This document shows, piece by piece, positions 24,902 to 33,689 of a DNA stretch of 49,659 bases; the first letter of the stretch is position 1; the number at the start of each line of letters is the position of its first letter. Location: positions 1-49,659 of the forward strand of contig MHBL01000426.1 in NCBI GenBank assembly GCA_001803235.1, in the 5' to 3' direction. A program made the translations under genes and the position numbers. Under the pieces are notes generated by a model. It was given only the letters and a program-made list of their open reading frames with translations, was not told where the DNA came from and did no database searches. This DNA comes from Lentisphaerae bacterium RIFOXYA12_64_32 (GTDB taxonomy: Bacteria; Verrucomicrobiota; Lentisphaeria; Oligosphaerales; YB12-FULL-65-16).

Positions 24902-25923
24902 GTTGTGCGGCCCTCCACCCCCGACGCCCGGTACCAGTCATCGGGCATGGTTTGCCGACACCCGTAGAGTTCCTCCAGCAGACGAATGACCGCTAGGCCC
25001 TCATCCACCCCCACCTGTGGCTGGCGGCCGCTTCTGCAGCACTTGACGAAGTCATCGATCTGCAGCCGGTACATGTTGGGGCGGCCCGCCATAGACATGC
25101 CGGGATCGCCTGTGACAAAGCGGGATCGCGACATTCCCGAGAGTCGGAACTCAAGAACCGGATCCCGCCAGTCACGGTGAATCAGGATACCAGCGTCAGT
25201 CTCGACCACACACCCGGCCGTCAGTTCTTCCGTCTTTGAGACGCGGATGGTGCCCGTCAGTTCCGGGTATGAGATAGTGGCCGCCGCGTTCGCTTCTGGA
25301 CCACCGTGCGAATCGTCCTGGTACACCACGGACTGTGGGTATCCGAACCAGTACAGGGCCCGGTCCAAATAATGGGTACCGTTGACGACCATGGCCCCGC
25401 CTCCGCTGCTCTCTTGCCGCAGGTGATAGGCAGAATAGGGCGTCCAACCACCTGCCGCCCCGTACTGGAAAGCGAATCGCTTGGGAGTGCCAAACTTGCC
25501 GGACTGAAGCAGTTCCCGGACAACAACAACGCTGGGCCAGAACCGGGTGCAGTATCCCACGGCGACCGGAATTTTGCTCTTCGCGGCCCAGTCCTTGATG
25601 CGCGCGCCGTCGGCGAGTGTCGTCGCGAGAGGCTTCTCGATCAGGACGGGAATGCCCGCATCGAGGCACGCAATCGCCAGATCCGCGTGCGTGTGGTTGG
25701 GGGTCGCAATGATCGCACCGTCGACGTGTCCGGGAAGCTCCGCCACGTCTCGGGCGATCAGCGGGTTGATGCCGAAGCGCTGCGCACAGGCGGCCGCACG
25801 GTCGGCTTCGGGGTCGACCAAGACAGTAACCCTGACGCCCGGAGTCGCGAGACAGGCAGGCAGGTGCGCGTCCTGGCAGATCATGCCTGTGCCGACGATG
25901 CCGATTCGGAAGGCCTCGCCCAT
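24898..25923 (-). CDS. Gfo/Idh/MocA-family oxidoreductase
   Basis: A 341-residue NAD(P)-dependent sugar oxidoreductase. The nucleotide-binding motif FRIGIVGTGMICQDAHLPAC, the segment GAIIATPNHTHADLAIACL and the catalytic VLIEKPLATT (EKP lysine) are intact. HYLDRALYWFG provides the second-domain His/Asp region. I chose the ATG at 25923; the longer frame to 25971 overlaps the flippase gene. It probably makes a keto or otherwise modified sugar for the polymer together with the overlapping SDR gene. Confidence 0.9.
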   Translation of the reverse strand: MGEAFRIGIVGTGMICQDAHLPACLATPGVRVTVLVDPEADRAAACAQRFGINPLIARDVAELPGHVDGAIIATPNHTHADLAIACLDAGIPVLIEKPLATTLADGARIKDWAAKSKIPVAVGYCTRFWPSVVVVRELLQSGKFGTPKRFAFQYGAAGGWTPYSAYHLRQESSGGGAMVVNGTHYLDRALYWFGYPQSVVYQDDSHGGPEANAAATISYPELTGTIRVSKTEELTAGCVVETDAGILIHRDWRDPVLEFRLSGMSRSRFVTGDPGMSMAGRPNMYRLQIDDFVKCCRSGRQPQVGVDEGLAVIRLLEELYGCRQTMPDDWYRASGVEGRTT

Positions 25924-25963
25924 GTTCGTTCCGTCCAGTCCCCTAGAAGCTGAACGCGCCAGT

Positions 25964-27652
25964 TCAGCCACGGTGGCCTGCCTTGCGGCCTAGAAAGCGG
26001 ACTTTGAGTGTGCCAGCCAAACGCAGGGCCGGTCCGGTTGAGCCATACCGCCAGGCATTCATCAGCCCCAAGCCCGCAGCCAGTACACCACAGAACACGC
26101 CCCAGAGCCCGATCGTGACCGGCCAACTGATCGTGTGGATCACGCCTCGCAGCCAGACCATGGCAACCGCGAGGACTAGGGCCACAGCCAGGGGCTCGCC
26201 AACGGCCACAAAGATGTCGCTGAATGTGCCGGCAAGAAGCTTCCGCCACACGACCGCCAGAATGACATAACCGGTCCAAGCCAGAACCCATACCCGGTAA
26301 CCGGCGCCGTTTAGGCCGAAATGGAGTAGCAGTGGAATGGCGATGAACACACCGATCAACGTGGTGCCCGCGAAAAGGGCGGTCAGGGATCGGATACGGC
26401 CAGTGCCTTTCAACAGTTCGAAGTATGCCCCAAAGCAACCGCGGGTTGCGAGGCATGCGGCAATGAGTTGGGCCGTGAACGCCGCCTCCTTTGCGAACTC
26501 TGCACCGACCCACAGGGTGAGCAGGTCCGGCATGAGGACGGTGGTAGGCACGAAGATAACCAACGACAAACAAAGCAACGCCCAGGCACTGTCCCTATAG
26601 AGCCGCCGCAGAGCTTCCGCGTCGTCCCCCAACGCGCTGAACCTGGGAAACAGCACGCTTCCGGCGGAGCCAACGGCGCTCTCGCCCCGCTCCAGAAGTT
26701 GCCGCGGCACAGTCAGATAAGCAACCTCACGCACGCCGAATGCCCAACCCAGTAAAAGCCGGTCAATGTGCATGGCCAGCATGCAGATGATCTGGTTCAC
26801 AAAGGAGAAGAAGCCGAAACCGAAAACCTCCTTGACTCCCCGCGTGTCCCAAACCGGCACCAGGCGAATGCCCGGTATGAGGCGACGAACGACATAGCCT
26901 GCTATGCATAGCACCAGTAGCGCTCTTATCGCCGTCAGGCCAGCCAAAGCCCTGACCCCGTATCCAGACTCAAGCAACAAGACGGTCAGGGCCGCGTTGA
27001 CTGTGGCGATGACCAGGTTCACCTTCCCGGCAATGTCATAGCGCTCCACGGCAGTAGCCACGCAGAGCACGGCGTCGCTGAACGCGGACAACCAGAACCC
27101 CACACTCAGGATACGCAGTACGTCGGTGGCCAACGGCAATAACCCCGCATCCATCTTGAACGATCCAGCGACTTGGGGTGCAAACGTAATCATGACGACA
27201 GCCATCAGCGACGAGGTGGTCACGCAGATCAACAAAGCCGTGCCCATGATCCGGTTCACACCCCGCAGGTCCTGACTCGCTTGATAGCGCGAGACATACC
27301 GCACCGTCGCGTCGCCCACGCCCAGACTGGCCAAGCCGAACAGGGCACTGACCGAGAACAGGAGGAGATAAAGCCCGTAACGGTCCTCATGCAAGCGACC
27401 GATCAGCAAAGGTGTCAGCAGGAAAGTGAGCACCGCCGGCCACAACATGGCGACGACGTTCCACAAGGCGCTAGCCACCAGAGGCGGGCGGCGCCGGCCC
27501 TCTGCCGCCACAGGCGCACCAACACAATTTCCATGGGCAGGATCATTCGAGGCTGGAACGGGGACGCATGGTCCCGCTGCAGATTGGGGCCCCTGCCCCC
27601 CAGCGCCCCCCCCTGATTCCGACGGATCGGATGCGATGCTCTTGTCTGCCAC
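25964..27652 (-). CDS. Wzx-like polysaccharide flippase
   Basis: A 562-residue polytopic protein of the MOP/polysaccharide transporter superfamily, predicted to flip undecaprenyl-linked units across the inner membrane. About 12-14 hydrophobic segments follow a Pro/Gly-rich N-terminal extension of about 60 residues. SALWNVVAMLWPAVLTFLLT, FGLASLGVGDATVRYVSRYQ and SFVNQIICMLAMHIDRLLLG are typical flippase segments. The GTG at 27652 has a weak SD (AGG). The extension is rich in G, P and A and may be non-essential or a misread start. It heads the unit running to the SDR gene. Confidence 0.85.
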   Translation of the reverse strand: MADKSIASDPSESGGGAGGQGPQSAAGPCVPVPASNDPAHGNCVGAPVAAEGRRRPPLVASALWNVVAMLWPAVLTFLLTPLLIGRLHEDRYGLYLLLFSVSALFGLASLGVGDATVRYVSRYQASQDLRGVNRIMGTALLICVTTSSLMAVVMITFAPQVAGSFKMDAGLLPLATDVLRILSVGFWLSAFSDAVLCVATAVERYDIAGKVNLVIATVNAALTVLLLESGYGVRALAGLTAIRALLVLCIAGYVVRRLIPGIRLVPVWDTRGVKEVFGFGFFSFVNQIICMLAMHIDRLLLGWAFGVREVAYLTVPRQLLERGESAVGSAGSVLFPRFSALGDDAEALRRLYRDSAWALLCLSLVIFVPTTVLMPDLLTLWVGAEFAKEAAFTAQLIAACLATRGCFGAYFELLKGTGRIRSLTALFAGTTLIGVFIAIPLLLHFGLNGAGYRVWVLAWTGYVILAVVWRKLLAGTFSDIFVAVGEPLAVALVLAVAMVWLRGVIHTISWPVTIGLWGVFCGVLAAGLGLMNAWRYGSTGPALRLAGTLKVRFLGRKAGHRG

Positions 27653-27713
27653 CTTGCCTGACCTATCCTCGCAGTGCTACATTCCGGAATATGCCTTGCC
27701 CCGCTATTCGCTG

Positions 27714-27839
27714 ACGGTGCTGACCGGTGACGCAGACGTGCGGCTCAAGTCCCGGATCCTCGCGCATGGCAAGGATCACCGGACAAAGCTTGATCGCCTC
27801 AGGTCGAGTGCCGAAGATGACAGAAATGCGTCGCATCAT
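27714..27839 (-). pseudogene. wecB: UDP-GlcNAc 2-epimerase N-terminal remnant
   Basis: RRISVIFGTRPEAIKLCPVI then ALREDPGLEP-like sequence and CVTGQHRQ are the diagnostic first 45 or so residues of WecB/MnaA, which makes UDP-ManNAc. The normal enzyme is about 370 residues. After GQHRQ the homology stops, and the frame ends about 20 codons later at 27663. Only the 5' end survives, immediately upstream of the flippase gene. It shows that an amino-sugar precursor gene once headed this unit and was deleted. Confidence 0.8.
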
Positions 27840-27894
27840 GGGAATACCCGTGCCAAGCAGGGCTGAGGGATGAAAGCTGAGGGAGGAGGTCAAC

Positions 27895-28003
27895 GAAAAG
27901 AGATGTTACCCCGGACAAGAAGATCATCTGCGAACGGACATGGATAGGCAAAACCATGGATGGCAAAACCATGGGACGCGCGAGGGCAGCCAGAATGGTC
28001 TTG
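27895..28003. repeat. GGCAAAACCATGG direct repeat
   Basis: GGCAAAACCATGGATGGCAAAACCATGG contains a 13-bp unit in tandem (27948-27974). It lies between the wecB remnant and the addiction-module gene, with no coding signal. Confidence 0.5.
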
Positions 28004-28201
28004 TCATCGACCGTTCCGAGGTCCACACGGAGCCGTGGCCTTACCGGCACGCCGTTCTTTGACGCGACGCTCAGCTTCTGTCGCCCACACCCGATCCACG
28101 TCCGGCGAGGTGGGATTGAGGCTTTCCAGGAGTTGATGGGCCACGGCCGCGCGCATCTCGACAGGTAGCTCAAGCAGGGCTTCGATGTCTGCCTTTCTCA
28201 T
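28004..28201 (-). CDS. Addiction-module antitoxin-like protein, partly degraded
   Basis: A 65-residue protein whose first 50 residues (ADIEALLELPVEMRAAVAHQ, then WATEAERRVKERRAG) match the putative addiction module component family (TIGR02574-like), usually 70-80 residues. The normal C-terminal helix after AERR...AG is replaced by an unrelated APCGPRNGR tail, so a frameshift or truncation is likely. No RelE/ParE toxin follows; downstream DNA is repeat and wecB remnant. I chose the ATG at 28201. Probably an orphan or decaying antitoxin. Confidence 0.6.
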   Translation of the reverse strand: MRKADIEALLELPVEMRAAVAHQLLESLNPTSPDVDRVWATEAERRVKERRAGKATAPCGPRNGR

Positions 28202-28263
28202 GGCGTCGACGTTTGCGAAACGAGCACCTTTCGCTCCTAACGCGGGCTTTGCCCGCAACCCAA

Positions 28264-28645
<382 letters not shown>

Positions 28646-28694
28646 CTGGTTGGGTGACAAATGTTGTTTTTCATCACAGTTCCCGGGAATTAAG

Positions 28695-28763
28695 GCGCTA
28701 ACCCGGCGGAACCGGAACCAAGACGAACGCCGAACGTCGAAGACAGGAACCACTTGCCCCCCT
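28695..28763 (+). repeat. Dispersed unit preceding CGACACC array, copy 1
   Basis: ACCAAGACGAACGCCGAACG then CCACTTGCCCCCCT. The same unit occurs at 36170-36255 (same orientation) and about 48365-48445 (inverted). Confidence 0.65.
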
Positions 28764-28847
28764 CGACACTCGACACTCGACACCCGACACTCGACACCCG
28801 ACACCCGACACTCGACACCCGACACTCGACACCCGACACCCGACACC
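28764..28847. repeat. 12-unit CGACAC(C/T) heptamer array
   Basis: 84 bp in perfect 7-bp phase: twelve units of CGACACC or CGACACT. A 7-unit array with the same left flank lies at 36256-36304. Confidence 0.9.
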
Positions 28848-28895
28848 CGCTTGCCACGGCGTAGCTTCTGAGCGAAGCCGGGACACCAGGCCCGG

Positions 28896-29105
28896 CGTGG
28901 CTGCTACCGTCACAAAGTCGATCAGAAAACGCGAGTTTGGAGTCGTGGGGTACCATGAAACTGAAGGGGCCCGGGAGCCCGCGAGGACGCGGGCGCTCCA
29001 GGGACTGGCACGGGGGCTGACTTTGGAGCTCCGTAAGCGTCGTCGCCAGTTTCACCTTGGGATGACCGGGTGGTACGCCGCCCGGGAGGCGCTGACGTAT
29101 CACCA
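28896..29105 (-). repeat. Mosaic repeat with element-B interior
   Basis: A GTCACAAAGTC...GTCGTGGGGTACCATG block, shared with 36311-36373 and about 41786-41834, is joined to a roughly 145-bp segment. That segment is homologous to the interior of element B in inverse orientation (AGCCCGCGAGGACGCGGGCG; CCAGTTTCACCTTGG). It ends in GCGCTGACGTATCACC, a degenerate element-B terminus. Confidence 0.6.
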
Positions 29106-29357
29106 ACGCGGACGTCGGAGGTCGGGCACCAGGTCGGTGCGCCCGCATCGGCGGTGGCGCCACGTGTCCGGTTTTTGAATGCGCTCCGCCCGGTCGGTTA
29201 TGCGTGGGCACAACCGCCCGGGGGGCGGGTGCACGGAGTGGAAAGCTCACCCGCCTGCCACAATATACAGCCGGAACCCGGGCCGGGGCGGGGCGCTGGC
29301 CAGAAGCGGGGATTGCGTCAGCGACTCCCGGGCGTCAGGCCGCCCGGTTATCTCGAG
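29106..29357. other. Intergenic, no recognisable feature
   Basis: G+C-rich sequence without a believable ORF, between the mosaic repeat and element C. Short inverted G/C motifs (CCCGGGCCGGGGCGGGG) are present. Confidence 0.4.
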
Positions 29358-29651
29358 ATAGGGCTATTTACTTGACTCAACCACCCCCTGCCGGTTGTGT
29401 CGTTGTTCCTTCCTGTGCCGGTGACAAAGCCTGGTCAAAGTCACGCGACTCCGCTCGTAGTGGTGTCGCAAGCCCGGCGGCCGTCCGCCGGGCAAGACAC
29501 CATCCCCGCGCCACGCCACGTATGCTCTTGGCGCGTCACTCTCGTTCTGCGCGCTGCGAGCACACTACGAACGGGCGCATCCCATTCGTGCACCACAAAA
29601 CCGTCGTTGCCCTACAGGTTGTGGCAGGTTGAGTCAAGTAAATAGCCCTAT
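29358..29651. mobile_element. MITE-like element C
   Basis: 294 bp bounded by perfect 25-bp terminal inverted repeats at 29358-29382 and 29627-29651 (ATAGGGCTATTTACTTGACT...). A TA dinucleotide sits at each end just outside GGGC / GCCC, which would fit the TA duplication of IS630/mariner-type elements. The interior has a GCCCGGCGGCCGTCCGCCGGG hairpin but no transposase. Confidence 0.8.
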
Positions 29652-29669
29652 ACCCTTATGACGCGCGTC

Positions 29670-30941
29670 TCACAATCCCAGCCCCTGGGGCGGCCAGCGG
29701 TCGCGATAGGACGTTGTGCCGAGGCGCCGGACATGCTCGGGAAGGACGAACATGCCGCCCGCACGCCACGTGTTGCCAGCCCCCAGCCAGTCCAGGACGG
29801 CACGTTGCAGGCGCGTGTCGCGGGGCGCCGAGGCCGGGTCGAACGGGTCCTGGAAGAAGATGAACCAGAGCCCGTCGGTGCCGCCGGACGCGATCGGGTA
29901 CAGGTAGACGTCGCGCAGGTGCAGCACCAGGTTCGCATCGGCGGGCAGGAACCGCTCCAGGTCCGGGTTGTAGATCCATGAGCCGGTGCACTGGATCGTG
30001 GCCACCGGCTTGTCAGGGAAGTGGCTCGCGAAGAACTCGGCCGCACGGCGCAGCGAGTGGTTGACGTCGTCGCGGGTCATGGCGCCGCCGGCCGGAATGT
30101 GAATCTGCAGGATCCAGTCGCCCCGGCCGAGAATGCGCTTCCAGTCGGTCCGCGACAGGGTTACGCTTTGCCGGAGCGCCTTGCCCCACGGCGCGAGCGG
30201 CGTGCCGGTGACGCTGCCGCGCGACAGGGTCAGGACCGATTGCCAGCCGGCCGCGAGGGTTGCGGGGTCCGCATCACGCGGCTGGTAGCCGTCACGGTCG
30301 AACCGCGCCCCGTTTTCGGCCAACGCGATGACCTCGCCCGTGTCGCAGTGCCGGAAGACCTGGACCGCGCCGGCAAAGGGGCGCAGCCAGTACTCGAACC
30401 GGCCCAGCCGCAGGTAAACTTCACGCGTGTAGTGCCGCAACCAGCCGAGTTGGTTCAGGGGTATTCCGAGCGCCCCCGGATGCTGGCGGTCGTAGTTGCC
30501 ACAGAAACACCGGGGCTGCTGGCACGTCTCGCGGGTCACATCTTCGGGGATGCCGAGCCGACCGTGGTGCGCGCGAAGCCGAGGCACGATGGACAGCCCG
30601 ACCAGCAGGTAAAACACGCCGCCATCGGCGCCCAGAGTCTGGGGAAACAACGGCCACTTTCCCACCGATCCCGCCTCCGGGGCGTCGTAAACTCGCCAGG
30701 CACAGTGCCAGATGAGTGCCGACAGCGCCGGGTTCTCGCGAATCCGCGCCGCCGTGGCCAGAAGCACGGTGTCGACCGCGGCGGGGAAGCCGCACCATTC
30801 CCGGTTGCTCCGGACCGCTTCAGAATCCAGAAACGGCACGCCGCCGGACGGCATGGCAGCCATGGACTCGTCCCAATACGGTGCGACATGCTCCAAGGCC
30901 GGCAGTCCGCCGACCGCCGCCAGGGCCTGTTCCGCTGTCAT
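29670..30941 (-). CDS. GNAT-like acyltransferase domain protein (DUF5596-type)
   Basis: A 423-residue two-domain protein resembling 'acyltransferase domain-containing' proteins with a helical N-terminal domain and a GNAT-like C-terminal domain. The N-terminal part has VAPYWDESMAAMPSGGVPFL and LSALIWHCAWRVYDAP. The centre has LGIPLNQLGWLRHYTREVYL and RLGRFEYWLRPFAG. The C-terminal half has LQIHIPAGGAMTRDDVNHSL, FFASHFPDKPVATIQCTGSW and FFQDPFDPASAPRDTRLQRA. The function is unknown. The ATG at 30941 has CAGGAG 9 nt upstream. It is divergent from the iclR-like gene, with a MITE between. Confidence 0.75.
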   Translation of the reverse strand: MTAEQALAAVGGLPALEHVAPYWDESMAAMPSGGVPFLDSEAVRSNREWCGFPAAVDTVLLATAARIRENPALSALIWHCAWRVYDAPEAGSVGKWPLFPQTLGADGGVFYLLVGLSIVPRLRAHHGRLGIPEDVTRETCQQPRCFCGNYDRQHPGALGIPLNQLGWLRHYTREVYLRLGRFEYWLRPFAGAVQVFRHCDTGEVIALAENGARFDRDGYQPRDADPATLAAGWQSVLTLSRGSVTGTPLAPWGKALRQSVTLSRTDWKRILGRGDWILQIHIPAGGAMTRDDVNHSLRRAAEFFASHFPDKPVATIQCTGSWIYNPDLERFLPADANLVLHLRDVYLYPIASGGTDGLWFIFFQDPFDPASAPRDTRLQRAVLDWLGAGNTWRAGGMFVLPEHVRRLGTTSYRDRWPPQGLGL

Positions 30942-31133
30942 GGTGTGCCTGTCTCCTGTCGTGCCAAGACCAACGCTGTCAATCCCGTCGTGCGGACTCC
31001 GCAAGAAAGCGCAGACTATGACGAGACAAGGCTGGGTTTTCAAGCCCCCTCACCCCTGGAGCCCGGCGTCGCGTCGGACTGTCTTCCGTGGCGAGGCGGT
31101 ACCCCGCACCGCCAGGAGAATCCCCCCCGTCGT

Positions 31134-31288
31134 CAGGGCTGTTTCAAGATTCGTGACCGTCGCGTGCAGCGAGTACCCCCGGCGTGTCCCCACGCCGGGG
31201 GGGGCGGCCTGAGGACAGGCCGCCCCTACCAGGTGTGCGCGGAGGTGTGGCCTTCCGAGACGCGGCGCCAGATCTTGAAACAGCCCTG
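31134..31288. mobile_element. MITE-like element A, copy 2
   Basis: 155 bp, about 97% identical to 2408-2563 and in the same orientation, with the same perfect 17-bp terminal inverted repeats. It is flanked by a perfect 9-bp duplication, CCCCGTCGT (31125-31133 and 31289-31297). It lies between the divergent acyltransferase and iclR-like genes, 18 bp before the TTGACA box. Confidence 0.88.
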
Positions 31289-31306
31289 CCCCGTCGTCCC
31301 GTCCGC

Positions 31307-31336
31307 TTGACAAAGCTTTCGCCGCATGCTACCTTT
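31307..31336 (+). promoter_or_regulatory. Promoter of the iclR-like gene
   Basis: TTGACA (31307-31312), an 18-bp spacer and TACCTT (31331-31336), about 35 nt before the ATG at 31372. The -35 is perfect and the -10 is weak, which would fit a regulated promoter. Confidence 0.5.
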
Positions 31337-31337
31337 A

Positions 31338-31366
31338 TTGTGGGTTAAGCAACCAGATTGTGGGTG
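31338..31366 (+). promoter_or_regulatory. Candidate operator, ATTGTGGGT direct repeat
   Basis: ATTGTGGGT at 31338-31346 and again at 31358-31366, spaced 20 bp (about two helical turns), just after the -10 box and before the start codon. It could be an autoregulatory site for the IclR-type protein. Inference only. Confidence 0.4.
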
Positions 31367-31371
31367 TATAG

Positions 31372-32190
31372 ATGGGCACAACAGCAGGCCGTGAAGCGAA
31401 GAAACCGCTCGTGCAGTCGGTCGAACGAGCCCTCGATGTCCTGGACCTCGTCCTGGACCAGGCGCGGCCGCTGCGTTCCTCGGAGATCGCCGCGCACCTC
31501 GGACTGCACGCGAACACCGCCAACAACCTGATCCGGACCCTGTTCCGGCGCGGCTACCTGGTCCAGAACGAGGACGGGCGTTACCAGCTCGGGATCCAGT
31601 GCTACCGCCTCGGCCTGGGCAGCGACCGCTGGGAACTGCTGCGGCGAGCGGCGGTTCCGGTCCTGCAGGCGGTGGCGGAAGCGACGGGCGACGGCGCGTT
31701 CCTGGCCGTGCACAGCGACGGGAAGTTGCTGTGTCTGGCGCGTTGCGGCGGCACCGGCCCGGTCGTCATTGCCGGCGAGCAGGCGTGGCTGGAGAAATAC
31801 AACTGCACCGCGGCCGGGAAGGTGCTGCTTGCGTACATGACGCAGGCCGAGCAGCAGCGAGTGCAGAGCACCGTTGTCCTGGAGCGGCTCACGGCGCGGA
31901 CGACCACGAAATGGCCGGTGTTGCTGACCGAGGTGAAACGCGTGCTCAAGGCTGGTTACTCGAAGTGCGAGGATGAGGCGGCCGTTGGCGTCTCGGCGCT
32001 GGGGGTGCCGGTGGTTGACAGGCAGGGCCGATTTCTGGGTGCGCTGGCGCAGAGCATGCCGACGTACCGTCTGCAGAACGGCGAGGTGAACGAGGCACAG
32101 CGCGTCGATGTCCTGCGGCGGTTCGCCGCACAACTCGCCCGCGACTACAGTGCGGTGGGGGGAGGTCGGCATGAGTATGGGCAGCCGTAA
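31372..32190 (+). CDS. IclR-family transcriptional regulator
   Basis: A 272-residue IclR regulator. The N-terminal winged helix is VQSVERALDVLDLVLDQARP, SSEIAAHLGLHANTANNLIR (recognition helix region) and RRGYLVQNEDGRYQLG. The C-terminal effector domain has GDGAFLAVHSDGKLLCLARC, CTAAGKVLLAYM and ALGVPVVDRQGRFLGALAQ. Such proteins sense small organic acids or sugar-derived metabolites and control adjacent catabolic genes. ATG at 31372 gives the standard length. It is followed in the same orientation by the QueG-like and oxidoreductase genes, its probable targets. Confidence 0.93.
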   Translation: MGTTAGREAKKPLVQSVERALDVLDLVLDQARPLRSSEIAAHLGLHANTANNLIRTLFRRGYLVQNEDGRYQLGIQCYRLGLGSDRWELLRRAAVPVLQAVAEATGDGAFLAVHSDGKLLCLARCGGTGPVVIAGEQAWLEKYNCTAAGKVLLAYMTQAEQQRVQSTVVLERLTARTTTKWPVLLTEVKRVLKAGYSKCEDEAAVGVSALGVPVVDRQGRFLGALAQSMPTYRLQNGEVNEAQRVDVLRRFAAQLARDYSAVGGGRHEYGQP

Positions 32191-32472
32191 TGACACCACC
32201 CCGCCGTTGCGTTTCGGTTCATATCCTGCGATTGCAGGAAGCCATCGCAGGATCGGCGGCCATTCGCGGATTCGCTGGCGGCGCCCCTCGACCTGTGGCC
32301 TATCGGACAAACGCGCAGAAGCCGCCAGCGAATCCGCGAATACTCACCGGGGGGTCCGGGGGGACAAGTTCCCCCGGCGGGGGTGCGGGGGCGGCGCCCC
32401 CGCATACCGACCCGGCAAGAGACAGCGACACGACAGTGAGGATCGGCACGTCCTCGGACAGGAGATGCGCAG
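32191..32472. repeat. Intergenic with perfect 21-bp stem inverted repeat
   Basis: 32262-32282 and 32321-32341 are perfect inverted repeats (ATTCGCGGATTCGCTGGCGG...) across a 38-nt loop. C/G-run tracts (CCCCCGGCGGGGGTGCGGGG) follow. It separates the iclR-like gene from the first QueG-like gene. Confidence 0.7.
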
Positions 32473-33507
32473 ATGCTGACAGCAGAGATGGTTAAGCGTT
32501 TCGGGCGCGAGTGCGGGGCGGATGCCGTCGGGATCGGCTCCCCGGACCGGTTCGACGGTGCGCCGCGGGAGATGGACCCACGCTACATCTTCCCCGCCGC
32601 GAAGAGCGTGATCGGATTCATTTTCCGCATTCCGCGCGGGTACATTCGCGGCATCGAGGAGGGCACGCATTTCTTCCAGTACCCGTCGATGGGCTACTCG
32701 TCGATCAACGAGACGTTCGCCCCGTCCGTGCTCTACCAGGTCGGGCGCTTCATCGAGGACCAGGGTTACGAGGCGTGCGTGTACCGCAACACCGGCGGCC
32801 GCGGCCCGGTGTCGGACATGACCGGCAAGCCGGGCGGCGAGGAGTCGCCGGAACTGGAGAAGCGCGCCGTCCGTTACTCGCGCGCCGTGGCCCCGGACCG
32901 GCCGCCGCCGGACGTGCAGTTCCACTTCCGTATTGCCGCCTTCACGTGCGGGCTGGGCGAGATCGGCTACAGCAAGATGTTCATGACGCCGCAGTTCGGG
33001 CCGCTCAACCGCCAGGCGTTCCTGTTCACCGATGCGGAGCTGGAGCCCGACCCGCTCTACGCCGGGCCGCCGCTCTGCAACCGCTGCATGGCCTGCGTGA
33101 GCCAGTGTTCCGGGCACTGCCTCAGTGCTACGGAAACGGTGCGGATCACGGTCGCCGGCCGCCCCGTCGAGTGGGCCAAGCTCGATGAGTGGAAGTGCTT
33201 CGCGCACTACATCGGCGCGGCCAAGGAGTCGAACCCGTTCATGCCGCGCGACGTGTTCAAGGGGCTGCCGGACGGCGACCGCATCCTGCGCGGCGAACGG
33301 ACCATCACCGCCGACGAGTACGGCGAGATCGCGCGGCGCATCCGGAGCAGCTACCCGGGTTGCGCCCACTACAACCCGCCCAAGTGCGGCGGTTGCCTGC
33401 GCGCCTGCATCGCCTCGTGCGAACGTCGCGGCATCCTGCAGAACAAGATGGTCAATCCGTTCCGCACCGGTAAGCCGTGGAAGGTGGAGTGGGAGGCGAA
33501 GGCGTGA
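32473..33507 (+). CDS. QueG-like 4Fe-4S protein
   Basis: A 344-residue protein related to the epoxyqueuosine reductase / reductive dehalogenase group (COG1600-like). The N-terminal half has GADAVGIGSPDRFDG, the RGIEEGTHFFQYPSMG motif and CGLGEIGYSKMFMTPQFGPL. The ferredoxin-like part has C202-x2-C205-x2-C208-x3-C212, with C216 in place of the usual Cys-Pro, and a second set C305-x2-C308-x3-C312-x3-C316. AGGAG lies 8 nt before the ATG at 32473. True QueG acts on tRNA with a cobamide. This one is in a catabolic-looking cassette and is paralogous to 35057-36073, so a different substrate is likely. Confidence 0.82.
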   Translation: MLTAEMVKRFGRECGADAVGIGSPDRFDGAPREMDPRYIFPAAKSVIGFIFRIPRGYIRGIEEGTHFFQYPSMGYSSINETFAPSVLYQVGRFIEDQGYEACVYRNTGGRGPVSDMTGKPGGEESPELEKRAVRYSRAVAPDRPPPDVQFHFRIAAFTCGLGEIGYSKMFMTPQFGPLNRQAFLFTDAELEPDPLYAGPPLCNRCMACVSQCSGHCLSATETVRITVAGRPVEWAKLDEWKCFAHYIGAAKESNPFMPRDVFKGLPDGDRILRGERTITADEYGEIARRIRSSYPGCAHYNPPKCGGCLRACIASCERRGILQNKMVNPFRTGKPWKVEWEAKA

Positions 33508-33689
33508 GGGGCGCCGTGTGTGAGTGTGGGAGTGCGTGAGTCTGTGGGTGTGTGAAAGGGTGGCGGGTGAAGGCAACGGAGGGCAGGCAGAGGAAGGCAG
33601 GGCACACCCGTCCGTTTGGTCCGTTGGGTTTTGTCCGTTCCCCTGTCTCCCCCCTCGACCCTCGTCCCTTGCATAAGGAAGCCAAGAAC
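33508..33689. other. Intergenic, GTGTGTG simple repeat
   Basis: Contains a GTGTGTGAGTGTGGGAGTGC-type purine/T simple repeat (33516-33562). It separates the first QueG-like gene from the oxidoreductase. No gene. Confidence 0.5.

Noticed and set aside
29358..29651. Retron or structured RNA gene
   Set aside because: Perfect terminal repeats with TA ends are better explained by a MITE; no reverse transcriptase nearby.
32473..33507. True queG (epoxyqueuosine reductase)
   Set aside because: Paralogous pair in an IclR cassette with altered cluster residues; the housekeeping name is not supported.
32344..33576. Minus-strand ORF of 410 codons
   Set aside because: Antisense to the QueG-like gene, whose Cys motifs are intact.
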